From Terribium retamae (GTDB lineage Bacteria; Pseudomonadota; Alphaproteobacteria; Rhizobiales; Rhizobiaceae), in the NCBI RefSeq assembly GCF_022347545.1, contig NZ_JAKREW010000004.1, forward strand, positions 1 to 64,000: a DNA stretch of 64,000 bases, in the 5' to 3' direction. Positions 53,135 through 61,902 of the stretch are shown one piece after another. The position numbers and the translations under genes are program-made. The notes under the pieces are model-generated. The model had not been told where the DNA came from. It did no database searches and worked only from the letters and a program-made list of their open reading frames with translations. Each line of letters starts with the position of its first letter. Within the stretch, counting starts at the first letter, position 1.

Positions 53135-55222
53135 ATGGCCATCAGCGAGAGCATTTCGGCAGGCGCGATGCCGCGCAACAGCCGCGATATCTTCTTCGCA
53201 CTGGGCATCGTCGTCATCCTGGCGGTTCTCTTCCTGCCGATCCCCGCTTTCCTGATCGACGTCGGCCTCGCCTTCTCGATCGCGCTTTCGGTGCTGATCC
53301 TGATGGTGGCGTTGTGGATCCAACGCCCGCTCGACTTCTCATCCTTTCCGACCGTGCTGCTGATTGCCACCATGCTGCGCCTGTCGCTGAACATCGCGAC
53401 GACGCGTATGATCCTGTCGCACGGCAATGAAGGCACCCACGCCGCCGGTTACGTGATTTCCGGCTTCTCGAAGCTTGTCATGTCGAGCGACTTCGTCATC
53501 GGCCTGATCGTCTTCCTGATCCTGATCGTGGTGAATTTCATCGTCATCACCAAAGGTGCGACCCGTATCGCCGAAGTCGGCGCCCGTTTCACCCTGGACG
53601 CCATTCCCGGCAAGCAGATGTCGATCGACGCCGATCTCTCGGCAGGCATGATCGACGAAAAGACCGCGCAACTGCGCCGTCGCGAGCTGGAAGAGGAATC
53701 TTCCTTTTTCGGCTCGATGGACGGTGCCTCGAAATTCGTGCGCGGCGACGCCATCGCCGGCCTCATCATCACCGCCATCAACATCATCGGCGGCATCGCC
53801 ATCGGCTATCTGCGCCACGGCATGGGACTGGGTGAAGCCGCCGATGTCTTCATCAAGCTCTCGGTCGGCGACGGTCTTGTCACCCAGATCCCGGCCCTCA
53901 TCGTGTCGCTTGCTGCCGGCCTGCTCGTCTCCAAGGGCGGCACGCGCGGCTCGGCCGACCAGGCCGTGTTCGGCCAGCTCGGCGCTCATCCGCGCGCGCT
54001 CTACGTCGCTGCCGCTCTGCTCGGATTGCTGGCATTGATGCCTGGCCTGCCGATGTTCCCGTTCGTGACCCTGGGAGCGGCCATGGCTGGTATGGGCTAC
54101 ATCATCCCGCTACGCCACAATCGCCGCATGGCGGAGCAGGAAGAGGTGCGCAGCCGCGAGGCCGCCGCCAAGGTCGAGGAAGAAAAGAACTCGGTAAAGG
54201 CCTCGCTCGCCACCGCCGAGATCGAACTCCTGATAGGCAAGCAGCTGTCGACCAAGCTGCTCACTTCGCACCAGGAACTGGCCTTCCGCATGGGCAAGAT
54301 GCGCAAGAAGTTCGCCACACAATATGGCTTCGTGGTGCCCGAGGTGAAACTGACCGATGATTTCGGCATTCCGCCCAAGAGCTATCAGATCAAGATCCAC
54401 GGCACGGTGGTGGCCGAACACCAGATGCGGGTCGGTGAACTGATGGTGTTGCTCGGCAATCGCGATCTGCCGGACATCCCAGGCGAAGAGGTGCGCGAGC
54501 CCGCTTTCGGGATGCGTGCCTATTCCGTGATGGAAGCCTTCGCCGAGGATCTGAAGCGCGAGCAATATACTTTCGCCGACAACATGTCGGTGTTGCTCAC
54601 CCACCTCTCCGAGGTGATCCGCAACAACCTGCCGCAACTGCTGTCCTACAAGGACATGAAGACGCTGCTGGACAGCCAGGACCCGGAATACCGCAAGCTG
54701 GCCGATGAGGTCTGTTCCTCGCACATCTCCTATCCGGGCCTGCAGGCGGTGCTCAAATTGCTGCTCGCCGAGCGTGTATCGATCCGCAACCTTCATCTCA
54801 TCATCGAGGCGATAGCCGAGATCGCACCGCATGTACGCCGCACCGAACAGATCGTCGAGCACGTGCGCATTCGTATGGCACAGCAGATTTGCGGCGACCT
54901 GTCTGAGGGCGGCGTGCTCAAGGTGCTGAGACTCGGCAATCGATGGGACCTTGCTTTTCACCAGAGCCTCAAGCGCGACGCCAAGGGCGAGATCCGCGAG
55001 TTCGACATCGACCCTCGTCAGCTGGAGGAATTCGGCCTGGAGGCCTCGAAGGCGATCCGCCTGCACATGGAGGCTGGCGAGCGTTTCGTGCTGGTCACCG
55101 CACCCGATGCCCGTCCCTATGTGCGCATGATCATCGAGCGGCTGTTCGCGACGCTTCCAGTACTCAGCCATGTCGAGATCGCCAAAGGCGTCGAGATCAG
55201 GGTACTCGGGACGATCTCGTGA
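53135..55222 (+). CDS. flhA: Flagellar export gate protein FlhA
   Basis: A 695-residue export gate component. Eight membrane spans cover about residues 15-320, and the FHIPEP-family loop reads [31 protein letters not shown]. The cytoplasmic C-domain binds chaperone-substrate complexes (PLLSYKD-type region [15 protein letters not shown]). I chose the ATG at 53135 after GCGAGGT; an in-frame start at 53087 adds 16 unconserved residues. It overlaps fliR by 4 bp. Confidence 0.95.
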   Translation: MAISESISAGAMPRNSRDIFFALGIVVILAVLFLPIPAFLIDVGLAFSIALSVLILMVALWIQRPLDFSSFPTVLLIATMLRLSLNIATTRMILSHGNEGTHAAGYVISGFSKLVMSSDFVIGLIVFLILIVVNFIVITKGATRIAEVGARFTLDAIPGKQMSIDADLSAGMIDEKTAQLRRRELEEESSFFGSMDGASKFVRGDAIAGLIITAINIIGGIAIGYLRHGMGLGEAADVFIKLSVGDGLVTQIPALIVSLAAGLLVSKGGTRGSADQAVFGQLGAHPRALYVAAALLGLLALMPGLPMFPFVTLGAAMAGMGYIIPLRHNRRMAEQEEVRSREAAAKVEEEKNSVKASLATAEIELLIGKQLSTKLLTSHQELAFRMGKMRKKFATQYGFVVPEVKLTDDFGIPPKSYQIKIHGTVVAEHQMRVGELMVLLGNRDLPDIPGEEVREPAFGMRAYSVMEAFAEDLKREQYTFADNMSVLLTHLSEVIRNNLPQLLSYKDMKTLLDSQDPEYRKLADEVCSSHISYPGLQAVLKLLLAERVSIRNLHLIIEAIAEIAPHVRRTEQIVEHVRIRMAQQICGDLSEGGVLKVLRLGNRWDLAFHQSLKRDAKGEIREFDIDPRQLEEFGLEASKAIRLHMEAGERFVLVTAPDARPYVRMIIERLFATLPVLSHVEIAKGVEIRVLGTIS

Positions 55223-55983
55223 CCATGGGGCTTACGGCGGTCACGCAGAGTTTCGTGCTGGCGGCATTTCTCGCCTTCTGCCGTGTCGGCGCCTGCTTCA
55301 TGCTGATGCCGGGTCTGTCTTCGATCCGGCTGCCGTTGCAGATCCGCCTGTTCACCGCCGTAGCCGTCACCGTCGGCTTGCTCGCTTTCCTGTGGGACAA
55401 GATCTATCCTTTTGTGGACACTCGTCCCAGCATCTTCGTGCCAATGATCGTGTCCGAACTTCTGGTCGGTGGGCTGATCGGCGCCATGACCCGCCTCTAC
55501 ATGGAAGCGCTTCGTTTCATGGGCGCCGGTATCGCCATGCTGATCGGCTATGGCGGCGCAGGCGGACCGGCAATCGAGGAGCCCGAACCGCAGGCTGCAC
55601 TTGCCGCCTTGATTTCCTTTTCGGCACTTCTGCTGCTGTTTGCGCTCAACTTCCATCACGAAGTGATCCGCGCTCTGATCTCGTCCTACAATGTGGCGCC
55701 GGTGAACGTCTTCTTCAGTGCGCAGGCCTCGCTCGTCGATGTCACCGATACGATTTCGGAAGCTTTCCTGCTGGTGTTGAGGTTGGGCAGTCCGTTCGTC
55801 GCCTATGCGATCCTGGTCAATCTGGCGATCGGCTTCGTCAACAAGCTCACCCCGCAGATCCCGATCTATTTCATCTCGCTGCCCTTCGTCATCGCCGGCG
55901 GCCTGATCCTGTTCTACTTCGCCATTCCCACGCTTCTGTCGCTGTTCGGCGACGGCTTCGTCGAAACCACGCTGGCAAGGTGA
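55219..55983 (+). CDS. fliR: Flagellar export gate protein FliR
   Basis: A membrane protein of 252-254 residues with about six spans and the FliR landmarks [26 protein letters not shown] and [19 protein letters not shown]. Start is GTG at 55219, overlapping the flhA stop, or ATG at 55225. It is part of the FliPQR gate. Confidence 0.93.
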   Translation: MTMGLTAVTQSFVLAAFLAFCRVGACFMLMPGLSSIRLPLQIRLFTAVAVTVGLLAFLWDKIYPFVDTRPSIFVPMIVSELLVGGLIGAMTRLYMEALRFMGAGIAMLIGYGGAGGPAIEEPEPQAALAALISFSALLLLFALNFHHEVIRALISSYNVAPVNVFFSAQASLVDVTDTISEAFLLVLRLGSPFVAYAILVNLAIGFVNKLTPQIPIYFISLPFVIAGGLILFYFAIPTLLSLFGDGFVETTLAR

Positions 55984-55987
55984 GGCG

Positions 55988-56374
55988 ATGTCGACCCGCA
56001 AGGATCGCCTGAAGAAACTGGTCGAGGTTCAGGAGCAGCTAAAGGCGCTGCACGAGATGCGGCGCGCTGGTTTTCTGGCCAAGGCCGTTGCTGCCGGACA
56101 GGAAGCGGCCGACATTGCCGCACGCTTCGACGCGCCGGATTCGTTATCGACGCTGTTTCCGGAGATCTACCAGCAGCGCATCGCGGCAGCACTCGCCGAG
56201 CGCGACCGCAATCTCGAGGCCGCACGCCTGGAAACCGGCAATCTCGCCACCGCCACGGCCCGCACCAACATGGTCGAACGCGCCTATCGCGATGCACGTC
56301 GCGAGCACGAGCGCCAGCGTTCCGACCGCGAACGGCTGGAGCTCATCGAGCAGAAATTCGGCAGCGAAAAATAG
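55988..56374 (+). CDS. Small coiled-coil protein, FliJ-like candidate
   Basis: A 128-residue, highly charged, all-helical protein. Two long helices are visible (RKDRLKKLVEVQEQLKALHEM near the N-terminus and RTNMVERAYRDARREHERQ near the C-terminus), separated by a short turn region around DAPDSLSTLF. Size and antiparallel coiled-coil layout resemble FliJ, the export ATPase stalk that otherwise seems missing from this cluster. It lies 4 bp after fliR. Sequence identity to FliJ cannot be claimed from inspection. Confidence 0.6.
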   Translation: MSTRKDRLKKLVEVQEQLKALHEMRRAGFLAKAVAAGQEAADIAARFDAPDSLSTLFPEIYQQRIAAALAERDRNLEAARLETGNLATATARTNMVERAYRDARREHERQRSDRERLELIEQKFGSEK

Positions 56375-56447
56375 GAACGATGCAAGCCGGAGTTGCGGTC
56401 GCAAGCCTGCGGCAAGCTTGTTCGGCCATCATCATCCAACACACATT

Positions 56448-56537
56448 AGAGCGTTTCCGTTTTTCACGGATACGCGAAAACGCTCTAACTCTTTTGTTTT
56501 GCGCAATTTCGGGCGGAAACCGTATTTCCGGAATTGC
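56448..56537. repeat. Palindromic repeat (copy C), reverse orientation
   Basis: It starts with hairpin AGAGCGTTTCCG / CGAAAACGCTCT and ends with CGTATTTCCGGAATTGC, the reverse complement order of copy A. It fills most of the gap between the FliJ-like gene and flgJ. The downstream gene's ribosome site lies just outside it. Confidence 0.65.
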
Positions 56538-56560
56538 CCAAGCGAGAAGGTAAAAGCTTT

Positions 56561-57106
56561 TTGGCGATCTCTCCTCCCAGCGATATTGTCCTGGATGTGG
56601 CCCGCGCCGCCGAGCCGATGGACGTCGAAGCCGCTCGCGCCGCGCTGACCAAGCGCGCCGGCGGGGCCTCAGTCGCCTTCTCGGTGGATGCCGATATGGC
56701 TACGCGTCCTGCAGGACCGCCAGCGGGAACGAACCGCGGTGAGGAGTTCAAGCGCTTCGAAGCGATGGTGTTGCAGACTTTCGTCCAGAACATGCTGCCG
56801 AAAGACGCAGAAAGCGTCTACGGCAAGGGGCTCGCCGGCGATATGTGGAAATCGCAGCTCGCAGAACATCTGGCCGATGTGATGGCTGAGCGCGGCGGTA
56901 TCGGCATTGCGCGCTCGCTGTTGGCCGACCGCTATCGCGATGGCGAACGCACCGTACCCGTCGGCCCTGTCGCGGGCGGACCGGAACGCGCAGCGATCGA
57001 TGAGCAGAACCGCCTGTCGGATTCGCTTGTGCAGGAAATTCAGCGCCGCATGGTCCGCTCACTGGATGGAGATGCGGCGCCAGAAATAACAAAGACGAGG
57101 GTTTAG
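56561..57106 (+). CDS. flgJ: Rod-binding protein, FlgJ N-terminal type
   Basis: A 181-residue protein with the rod-cap domain only (FKRFEAMVLQTFVQNMLPKDAESVYGKGLAGDMWKSQLAEHLADVMAERGGIG, cited as key block). It lacks the muramidase domain fused to FlgJ in enterics, as is usual in alphaproteobacteria. I chose TTG at 56561 (MAISPPSD) because AGAAGG lies ten bases upstream; the alternative TTG at 56534 lies inside the repeat. The SLT enzyme at 42357 may supply the missing activity. Confidence 0.85.
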   Translation: MAISPPSDIVLDVARAAEPMDVEAARAALTKRAGGASVAFSVDADMATRPAGPPAGTNRGEEFKRFEAMVLQTFVQNMLPKDAESVYGKGLAGDMWKSQLAEHLADVMAERGGIGIARSLLADRYRDGERTVPVGPVAGGPERAAIDEQNRLSDSLVQEIQRRMVRSLDGDAAPEITKTRV

Positions 57107-57115
57107 GAAACGACC

Positions 57116-57523
57116 ATGGATCAGTTCGAGCAGAATTCAGGCCTCATGGCGCATTCCGATCTCACCATTTCAAGGGTCGGCAGCCTGACCGCCATCATCA
57201 ACCGCATCGAAGAGGCGGTCGAGACGGAAACGGCAGCGATCCGCACCGACATGAATTTCGACCTCAAGGCTTCGAACGCACGCAAGAGCCGCTGCCTTTA
57301 CGAGTTGAATCGTGCCATGAAAAACCTCACGGTCGAAGATCTTGTCGACGAGCACAAGGAAGGACTGCTGCGCCTGCGCGGCAAGCTGGAGCGCAACGAG
57401 GCGGCACTGCTTGCACATCTCAGCGCCGTCAGCGAGGTCGCCAATCTGATGAAAAGCGCAATCCAGCACGCCGAGGCCGACGGCACTTATTCCGCTGGCG
57501 AATTCGGCTGGGCAAAGTCGTAG
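57116..57523 (+). CDS. FlgN-like export chaperone candidate
   Basis: A 135-residue helical cytoplasmic protein. A long first helix (TAIINRIEEAVETETAAIRTDM) and the segment KSRCLYELNRAMKNL followed by a charged coiled region resemble FlgN-family chaperones for FlgK/FlgL. It starts 9 bp after flgJ and 6 bp precede the next gene. Assignment is by layout and position. Confidence 0.6.
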   Translation: MDQFEQNSGLMAHSDLTISRVGSLTAIINRIEEAVETETAAIRTDMNFDLKASNARKSRCLYELNRAMKNLTVEDLVDEHKEGLLRLRGKLERNEAALLAHLSAVSEVANLMKSAIQHAEADGTYSAGEFGWAKS

Positions 57524-57529
57524 CGGGTC

Positions 57530-58060
57530 ATGATCAAATTCATCGTTGCAGCGCTCTGGATCGTCGCCGCTACCGTCGGCGCGACCTTCTACGCCTTCCA
57601 GGCGGCCGGGGCGCGCGGCGATGACCCTGCACCCAAGCCCCTTCTCGGTGGACTGGACTACGTCTCGACCGAGATCATTTCGGTACCGATCATCCGCAGT
57701 TCCGCCGTGCAAGGCTATTTCCTGACCAAATTGGTCTATACGGTCGAACCGAAGGAAATGGCCAAGCTTTCGGTGCCGGCTCCGGCTTTGATAACCGATC
57801 AGGTTTATTCGTATCTTTATGCCAACCCGCAAATCGACTTCTCGAAGCAGGAAACCGTCGACCTGGACAAGTTCCGCAATTCGATCCGCGAGGCAGTCAA
57901 TGCGCGCGTTGGCGTCGAACTGATCCACGACGTGCTCGTCAACCAGGTCAACTATCTCAGCAAGGACGAAGTGCGCGACAACGCCATCAAACGACGCGGC
58001 AATGGGCTGATGGAACCCATCATGAAGCCGATGCAGCCGAAGGAACCTGCCGGGCATTGA
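57530..58060 (+). CDS. Single-pass membrane protein, possible FliL-like paralogue
   Basis: A 176-residue protein. An N-terminal membrane span (about residues 3-24, KFIVAALWIVAATVGATFYAF) is followed by a periplasmic domain. Its second half has the FliL-like pattern of a helix ending in a LIHDVLVNQVNYLSKDEV strand, after DKFRNSIREAVNARVG. This recalls the FliL/stomatin-type fold but is not clearly FliL. A dedicated FliL is already encoded at 32651. It is the last gene of the flagellar cluster, ending 9 bp before a compound hairpin. Confidence 0.6.
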   Translation: MIKFIVAALWIVAATVGATFYAFQAAGARGDDPAPKPLLGGLDYVSTEIISVPIIRSSAVQGYFLTKLVYTVEPKEMAKLSVPAPALITDQVYSYLYANPQIDFSKQETVDLDKFRNSIREAVNARVGVELIHDVLVNQVNYLSKDEVRDNAIKRRGNGLMEPIMKPMQPKEPAGH

Positions 58061-58069
58061 CGGCGGCTG

Positions 58070-58110
58070 ACGAGCCGCTGGGGACTTTCCCCAGTGACAG
58101 AACGGCTCGT
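58070..58110. terminator. Compound hairpin ending the flagellar cluster
   Basis: Outer arms ACGAGCCG / CGGCTCGT enclose a perfect inner stem CTGGGGA / TCCCCAG. It lies between the convergent flagellar operon end (58060) and the diguanylate cyclase end (58162), so it probably serves both directions. Confidence 0.65.
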
Positions 58111-58161
58111 TGACGACCAGAAACCGTCGTGCGCTCAACCGTCCAAGTATAACGTCGGAGT

Positions 58162-59424
58162 TCAGCGATACTCGCCTGCACTCATGGCGGAAATGGATGC
58201 CCGGTCTCTGCCCAGTCCCTTGGCTTCGTATAATGCGGCGTCGGCCAGCATCAGAAGTTCACGGAAATCCTTGGCGTTGGCGGGACAGGTGGCGATGCCG
58301 ATGCTGACCGTCACAGACCGGTTCAGTTTGGGATGTACCGTATCGGCAACAGCCGCCCTCATTCGTTCGGCAAGCATGAATGCGCCCGCCGACGCCTCCG
58401 GACAAAGCAGCGCGAATTCTTCACCACCATAGCGAAACAATTCATCACCTTCCCGCTTGGCGTTCAAAAGAGCGTTCGCCACCGCTTGAAGAACCCTGTC
58501 GCCTTCAGCATGTCCATGGTTGTCGTTGACGGCTTTGAAGTGATCGATGTCGATCATCATCAAGCTCAGCGGGAGACCTGACTTGAGCGCTTCCGTCAGC
58601 ATAGCCGGACCTTTTTCATCGAGCTGGCCACGATCCTGCAGGCCTGTCAGAGGGTCCTTTCCGATCCGCCCGACGAGTTTCTCATAACGATGCCGATAGG
58701 TGAGCCTGTCGAACACATCGGTAGCGCGCCTGACGCCGACAGGAAGTGGGCTCTTTTCAACAAACCGCAGATAGAGCGTCAGCATCACGCTGAAGAAGAG
58801 CGCCGAGCCGATCTTAGCGATCCATCCACCATAGAAGGCGGACAGTGGAGCCCCGGTTACGAGATACAGGCCGAGATAGAAAAACAGTTGGTCGAAGCTT
58901 AGGACGACCGCCAGGCTGATGAACATCCGGCCCAGTATGGTATTCGTGACAACTGCTCCCAGGCGCTCGAAGAGCAGTACCATGCCGATCAGATCGACGA
59001 AAAGCAGAGCTGTTCCCCAGACCATCAGGAAACCGATCTGGTTGATGAAGTCCATCTCCGGCTGGCGCCAGGCCAGCTGCGCGGGATCGCTGTAATAGTT
59101 CAGCGGCAGCGCCAGCACCACCATTAGCAGATTGCCGATGAGCAGGCCGTAAGTGGGCTGCCGCATGCTTTCGGCGTCTTCCTTGATGTAGAGCAGCAGG
59201 AAAAAGGCAAGCTTGCCGGCAAACATCACGGTTGAGCCCGGCGAAATCAGACCGAACGGCAACTGGATGAAATAAACTGCTGCGAGATAGGTCTCCAGGA
59301 AGTGCATCGCCCCGAGCGTGCAGAAAAAGACGCCCATGCCCAGGCTTGTCCTGACGCGGAAAACCAGCGCCATGGCGACAAAATAGACGGAGGCCTGCGT
59401 CAGCAGAACCAGAAAACCGGACAT
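58162..59424 (-). CDS. Membrane-anchored diguanylate cyclase (GGDEF)
   Basis: A 420-residue protein. About seven membrane spans fill residues 1-220, followed by a GGDEF domain (about 255-418). The active-site motif is Gly333-Gly-Glu-Glu-Phe337. The product-inhibition I-site RxxD (Arg324 to Asp327) stands exactly five residues before it, so the enzyme looks both active and feedback-controlled. It makes c-di-GMP, which generally represses motility and promotes adhesion. It converges on the flagellar cluster. No sensory domain is recognised in the membrane part. Confidence 0.9.
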   Translation of the reverse strand: MSGFLVLLTQASVYFVAMALVFRVRTSLGMGVFFCTLGAMHFLETYLAAVYFIQLPFGLISPGSTVMFAGKLAFFLLLYIKEDAESMRQPTYGLLIGNLLMVVLALPLNYYSDPAQLAWRQPEMDFINQIGFLMVWGTALLFVDLIGMVLLFERLGAVVTNTILGRMFISLAVVLSFDQLFFYLGLYLVTGAPLSAFYGGWIAKIGSALFFSVMLTLYLRFVEKSPLPVGVRRATDVFDRLTYRHRYEKLVGRIGKDPLTGLQDRGQLDEKGPAMLTEALKSGLPLSLMMIDIDHFKAVNDNHGHAEGDRVLQAVANALLNAKREGDELFRYGGEEFALLCPEASAGAFMLAERMRAAVADTVHPKLNRSVTVSIGIATCPANAKDFRELLMLADAALYEAKGLGRDRASISAMSAGEYR

Positions 59425-59569
59425 GTTGCGATTACCCCTGAGCGCCTGGCGCCTCTGGCTGCATCTTGCGACGCTATTCGCCGCTGCAGCAAGGCATGCC
59501 GCTCCCTCCTAAGTCGGCTGGCCATCTAAGGTATTCTGCGTTAGCCCGCAAGAGAATTGAGTGGAGACC

Positions 59570-60109
59570 TTAGGCCCCCGCCAAGGCCTTGAGCCGGTCA
59601 AGCGCGGCAGCCAGACCTTTCAGGGAGATGGACAACGTCACTTCCTGCTTGTCCATGTTCTGGACCTTGATCTTCAGCGCCGTGCCGGGGCGGAGCGCGG
59701 CGATAGTCTTGGCATCGAAAGTGAGCGGCACCAGACATCCCGCCGGCACGCAGGTCGAGAAGCGCAGCGGTGCGCGCGGCTGCCCATCATCGATCTGGAG
59801 AACGGCGCCGCTGTCGAGCAAAAGCCCGAACGGCAGCACGAGATTGCCGGAGATGCCACCCTCGGCGCCACCGCGCAGTTCGACGGCAAGGACACGCTGA
59901 CCGTTCTGCTGTGACTGTTGCTGCGAGACCGCGCAGACCACTTTCTGCGCGCTTTGGCACGAGAGGCTCCAGTCCTGGTACGTCTCCTGCAGCGATGAAG
60001 CCCCGCCTGGCAATAAGGAACCGGCGTTCTGCGCAGCCGCGGACGCCGAGAGCGCCAGCAGCGCGGCGCCTGCCACGGCGAGGAGTTTGGACGAATGGAA
60101 GCTCGGCAC
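59570..60109 (-). CDS. Invasion-associated locus B (IalB) family protein
   Basis: A 179-residue secreted protein. A signal peptide (MPSFHSSKLLAVAGAALLALSASAAA) precedes an IalB domain with paired cysteines (DWSLSCQSAQKVVCAVSQQQ and RFSTCVPAGCLVPLTFD). Start is GTG at 60109 with AGAAGG upstream; the longer frame to 60382 covers an unrelated gene remnant. IalB family members are common in Rhizobiales; the name comes from Bartonella, and function elsewhere is unclear. Confidence 0.85.
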   Translation of the reverse strand: MPSFHSSKLLAVAGAALLALSASAAAQNAGSLLPGGASSLQETYQDWSLSCQSAQKVVCAVSQQQSQQNGQRVLAVELRGGAEGGISGNLVLPFGLLLDSGAVLQIDDGQPRAPLRFSTCVPAGCLVPLTFDAKTIAALRPGTALKIKVQNMDKQEVTLSISLKGLAAALDRLKALAGA

Positions 60110-60215
60110 TGCTATGGAACCTTCTGTTGTTGGGCTGGCCTGCTTCGGCCAGACCCACAGCATACACGCTCGATCGGGCTTGGGGCAGAGCGGTTTCGCA
60201 TTCTGTCGGGCCGCT

Positions 60216-60362
60216 CTACCATTTAACGCTGAATCCGAGCTTCGCGCCGATGGATTTGCTGTCGCCGAAATGCTCCAGGCTGGTGCGCGCAAGGGCTTCG
60301 CCATGGACGGCATAGCGACCGTCCGCCCAGGAGAGTGTCCCGCCAAGGCCCAGCCCGCCCCA
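60216..60362 (-). pseudogene. Remnant of an autotransporter beta-barrel C-terminus
   Basis: The minus strand encodes [20 protein letters not shown], then [22 protein letters not shown] and a stop. This is the typical last ~45 residues of an autotransporter outer-membrane barrel, including the terminal aromatic (Trp). Upstream on that strand no passenger or barrel frame continues, so only the 3' end of a former gene survives. Confidence 0.65.
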
Positions 60363-60562
60363 CGAACACCAAGGTCGTACAATTGTTTGCAGCGATCTAT
60401 ATTTTAATCCGCTGCACGCGTCCTTGATCAGGATTGCACCTCGATGATCCGCTATTTGGCTGCAGGCACTGCCCGGTTGGTCGACCGGCAACGGTTCGCT
60501 GTCCGCCTTGGATTGACTGCAGCGAAGCGCCATGAAGATTTTTTCGTCCCGCAAGGGATTAA
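60363..60562. other. Intergenic sequence upstream of ECF sigma gene
   Basis: About 200 bp in which I see no gene. An AAGGGA ribosome site serves the sigma factor start at 60563. No classic ECF promoter pair could be named with confidence. Confidence 0.4.
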
Positions 60563-61120
60563 ATGTCAGACAGGCACCGTATACCTTGCATGAAGACCAG
60601 ACGGTCATCCCTTGATGTATTCGCCCAGCTCGGTTCGCTCCGTCGCTATGCGCGCTCCCTGACGCGCAACGATGCCGACGCGGAGGATCTTGTCCAGGAC
60701 GCGCTTGTCCGCGCCTATGAACGCCGTTCGGGCTTCCGCTCTGGCGGCAATCTGCGCGGCTGGCTGCTTTCAATCCTCCACAATACTTTCATCGATCGTG
60801 TGCGCTCGGCTCGCGCCGAACAGCAACGAATGGATGCTGCAGCGCAGCTCGCCGATGCATCCATGGAAGCACCACAGGAACATTCGGCTCGCCTTGCCCA
60901 GGTGCGGGAGAACTTCCTCGCACTGCCGGAGGAACAGCGAGCGGCGATCCATCTCGTGGCGATCGAGGGCCTCGCCTATCAGGAAGCCGCCGATGCGCTC
61001 GGCATTCCGGTGGGCACGTTGATGTCACGCCTTGGACGCGCCCGTGCGGCGCTGCGTGAAATGGAAGAGAACCCTTCGTCCCGGCCAGGGCATCTCAGGA
61101 TCGTGGGAGGAACCTCATGA
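60563..61120 (+). CDS. ECF-family RNA polymerase sigma factor
   Basis: A 185-residue group 4 sigma factor. Region 2 reads [29 protein letters not shown] then [16 protein letters not shown]. Region 4 reads [44 protein letters not shown]. The ATG at 60563 has AAGGGA six bases upstream; the ATG at 60590 is an alternative. It overlaps the downstream anti-sigma gene by 4 bp, the usual way such pairs are balanced. Confidence 0.92.
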   Translation: MSDRHRIPCMKTRRSSLDVFAQLGSLRRYARSLTRNDADAEDLVQDALVRAYERRSGFRSGGNLRGWLLSILHNTFIDRVRSARAEQQRMDAAAQLADASMEAPQEHSARLAQVRENFLALPEEQRAAIHLVAIEGLAYQEAADALGIPVGTLMSRLGRARAALREMEENPSSRPGHLRIVGGTS

Positions 61121-61881
61121 CGGACCCGGTGACGGATACCGATATCCTCGGCTATGTCGATGACCAACTCGACACGTCGCGGCGCATCGACGTTGAGGCA
61201 TATCTTGCAGCACGTCCGGCAGAAGCCGCCCGCGTAATGGCGGATCTGCGGCTGCACCATGAACTTCGGATGGCCCTCTCCGTGCCGTCACGCGCTGTGC
61301 GGTCGAGCACGACGGAAGCCGCGCAACGGCTACAGCGCGGGCTTCTCCGGCGCCGGATTTCCTCCGTGCTTCAGCGCGCAGCAGCTGTGATCATGCTCGT
61401 CGGTGCCGGTTGGATCGCCCATGAGGCGATCGGGCCGTTCGGCGTCAGTCAATCAATCGCTTCGGTCCAACCTCCAGCCTATGTCGAGGAGGCCGTCCGG
61501 GCCCACGGCACCAGCCTGTTGCGCGCCTCCATGGCCTCGCAGCCGAAAGTCAGCGACTACGATCCGGCCGAGATCCTGTCGGCGACCGCGATCCTCATGC
61601 CTACGCTGCCCAAGGACTGGAGCGTCAGGGATGTCCAGATCTATCCATCACGCTTCGGTCCGAGCGTCGAACTGGCGATCCATTCGGATTCCATCGGCGA
61701 CGCGTCGCTGTTCGCAGTTCGGCCGGGAATTTTCGACGTCGTAAAGCCCACACAGACGGACGTCGGCGGCACAGCGTCCAGCTATTTCCAGATTGGCGAC
61801 GTCGCCTACACGTTGGTCGGACGCGACAATCCGAGAGAACTCGGCGTATCTGCCAAGAAACTTGCCGACAGCCTTTATTGA
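61117..61881 (+). CDS. Transmembrane anti-sigma factor
   Basis: A 254-residue protein. The N-terminal ~85 residues form an anti-sigma-like helical domain (DTDILGYVDDQLDTSRRIDVEAYLAARPAEAARVMADLRLHHELR). One membrane span follows near 88-105 (VLQRAAAVIMLVGAGWIAHEAIG) and a periplasmic C-terminal domain completes it. The zinc anti-sigma motif HxxxCxxC is absent; there is no Cys in the N-domain. ATGA coupling to the sigma gene supports the role. Confidence 0.85.
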   Translation: MTDPVTDTDILGYVDDQLDTSRRIDVEAYLAARPAEAARVMADLRLHHELRMALSVPSRAVRSSTTEAAQRLQRGLLRRRISSVLQRAAAVIMLVGAGWIAHEAIGPFGVSQSIASVQPPAYVEEAVRAHGTSLLRASMASQPKVSDYDPAEILSATAILMPTLPKDWSVRDVQIYPSRFGPSVELAIHSDSIGDASLFAVRPGIFDVVKPTQTDVGGTASSYFQIGDVAYTLVGRDNPRELGVSAKKLADSLY

Positions 61882-61902
61882 TCATCCACCAAGGAGACTG
61901 AC

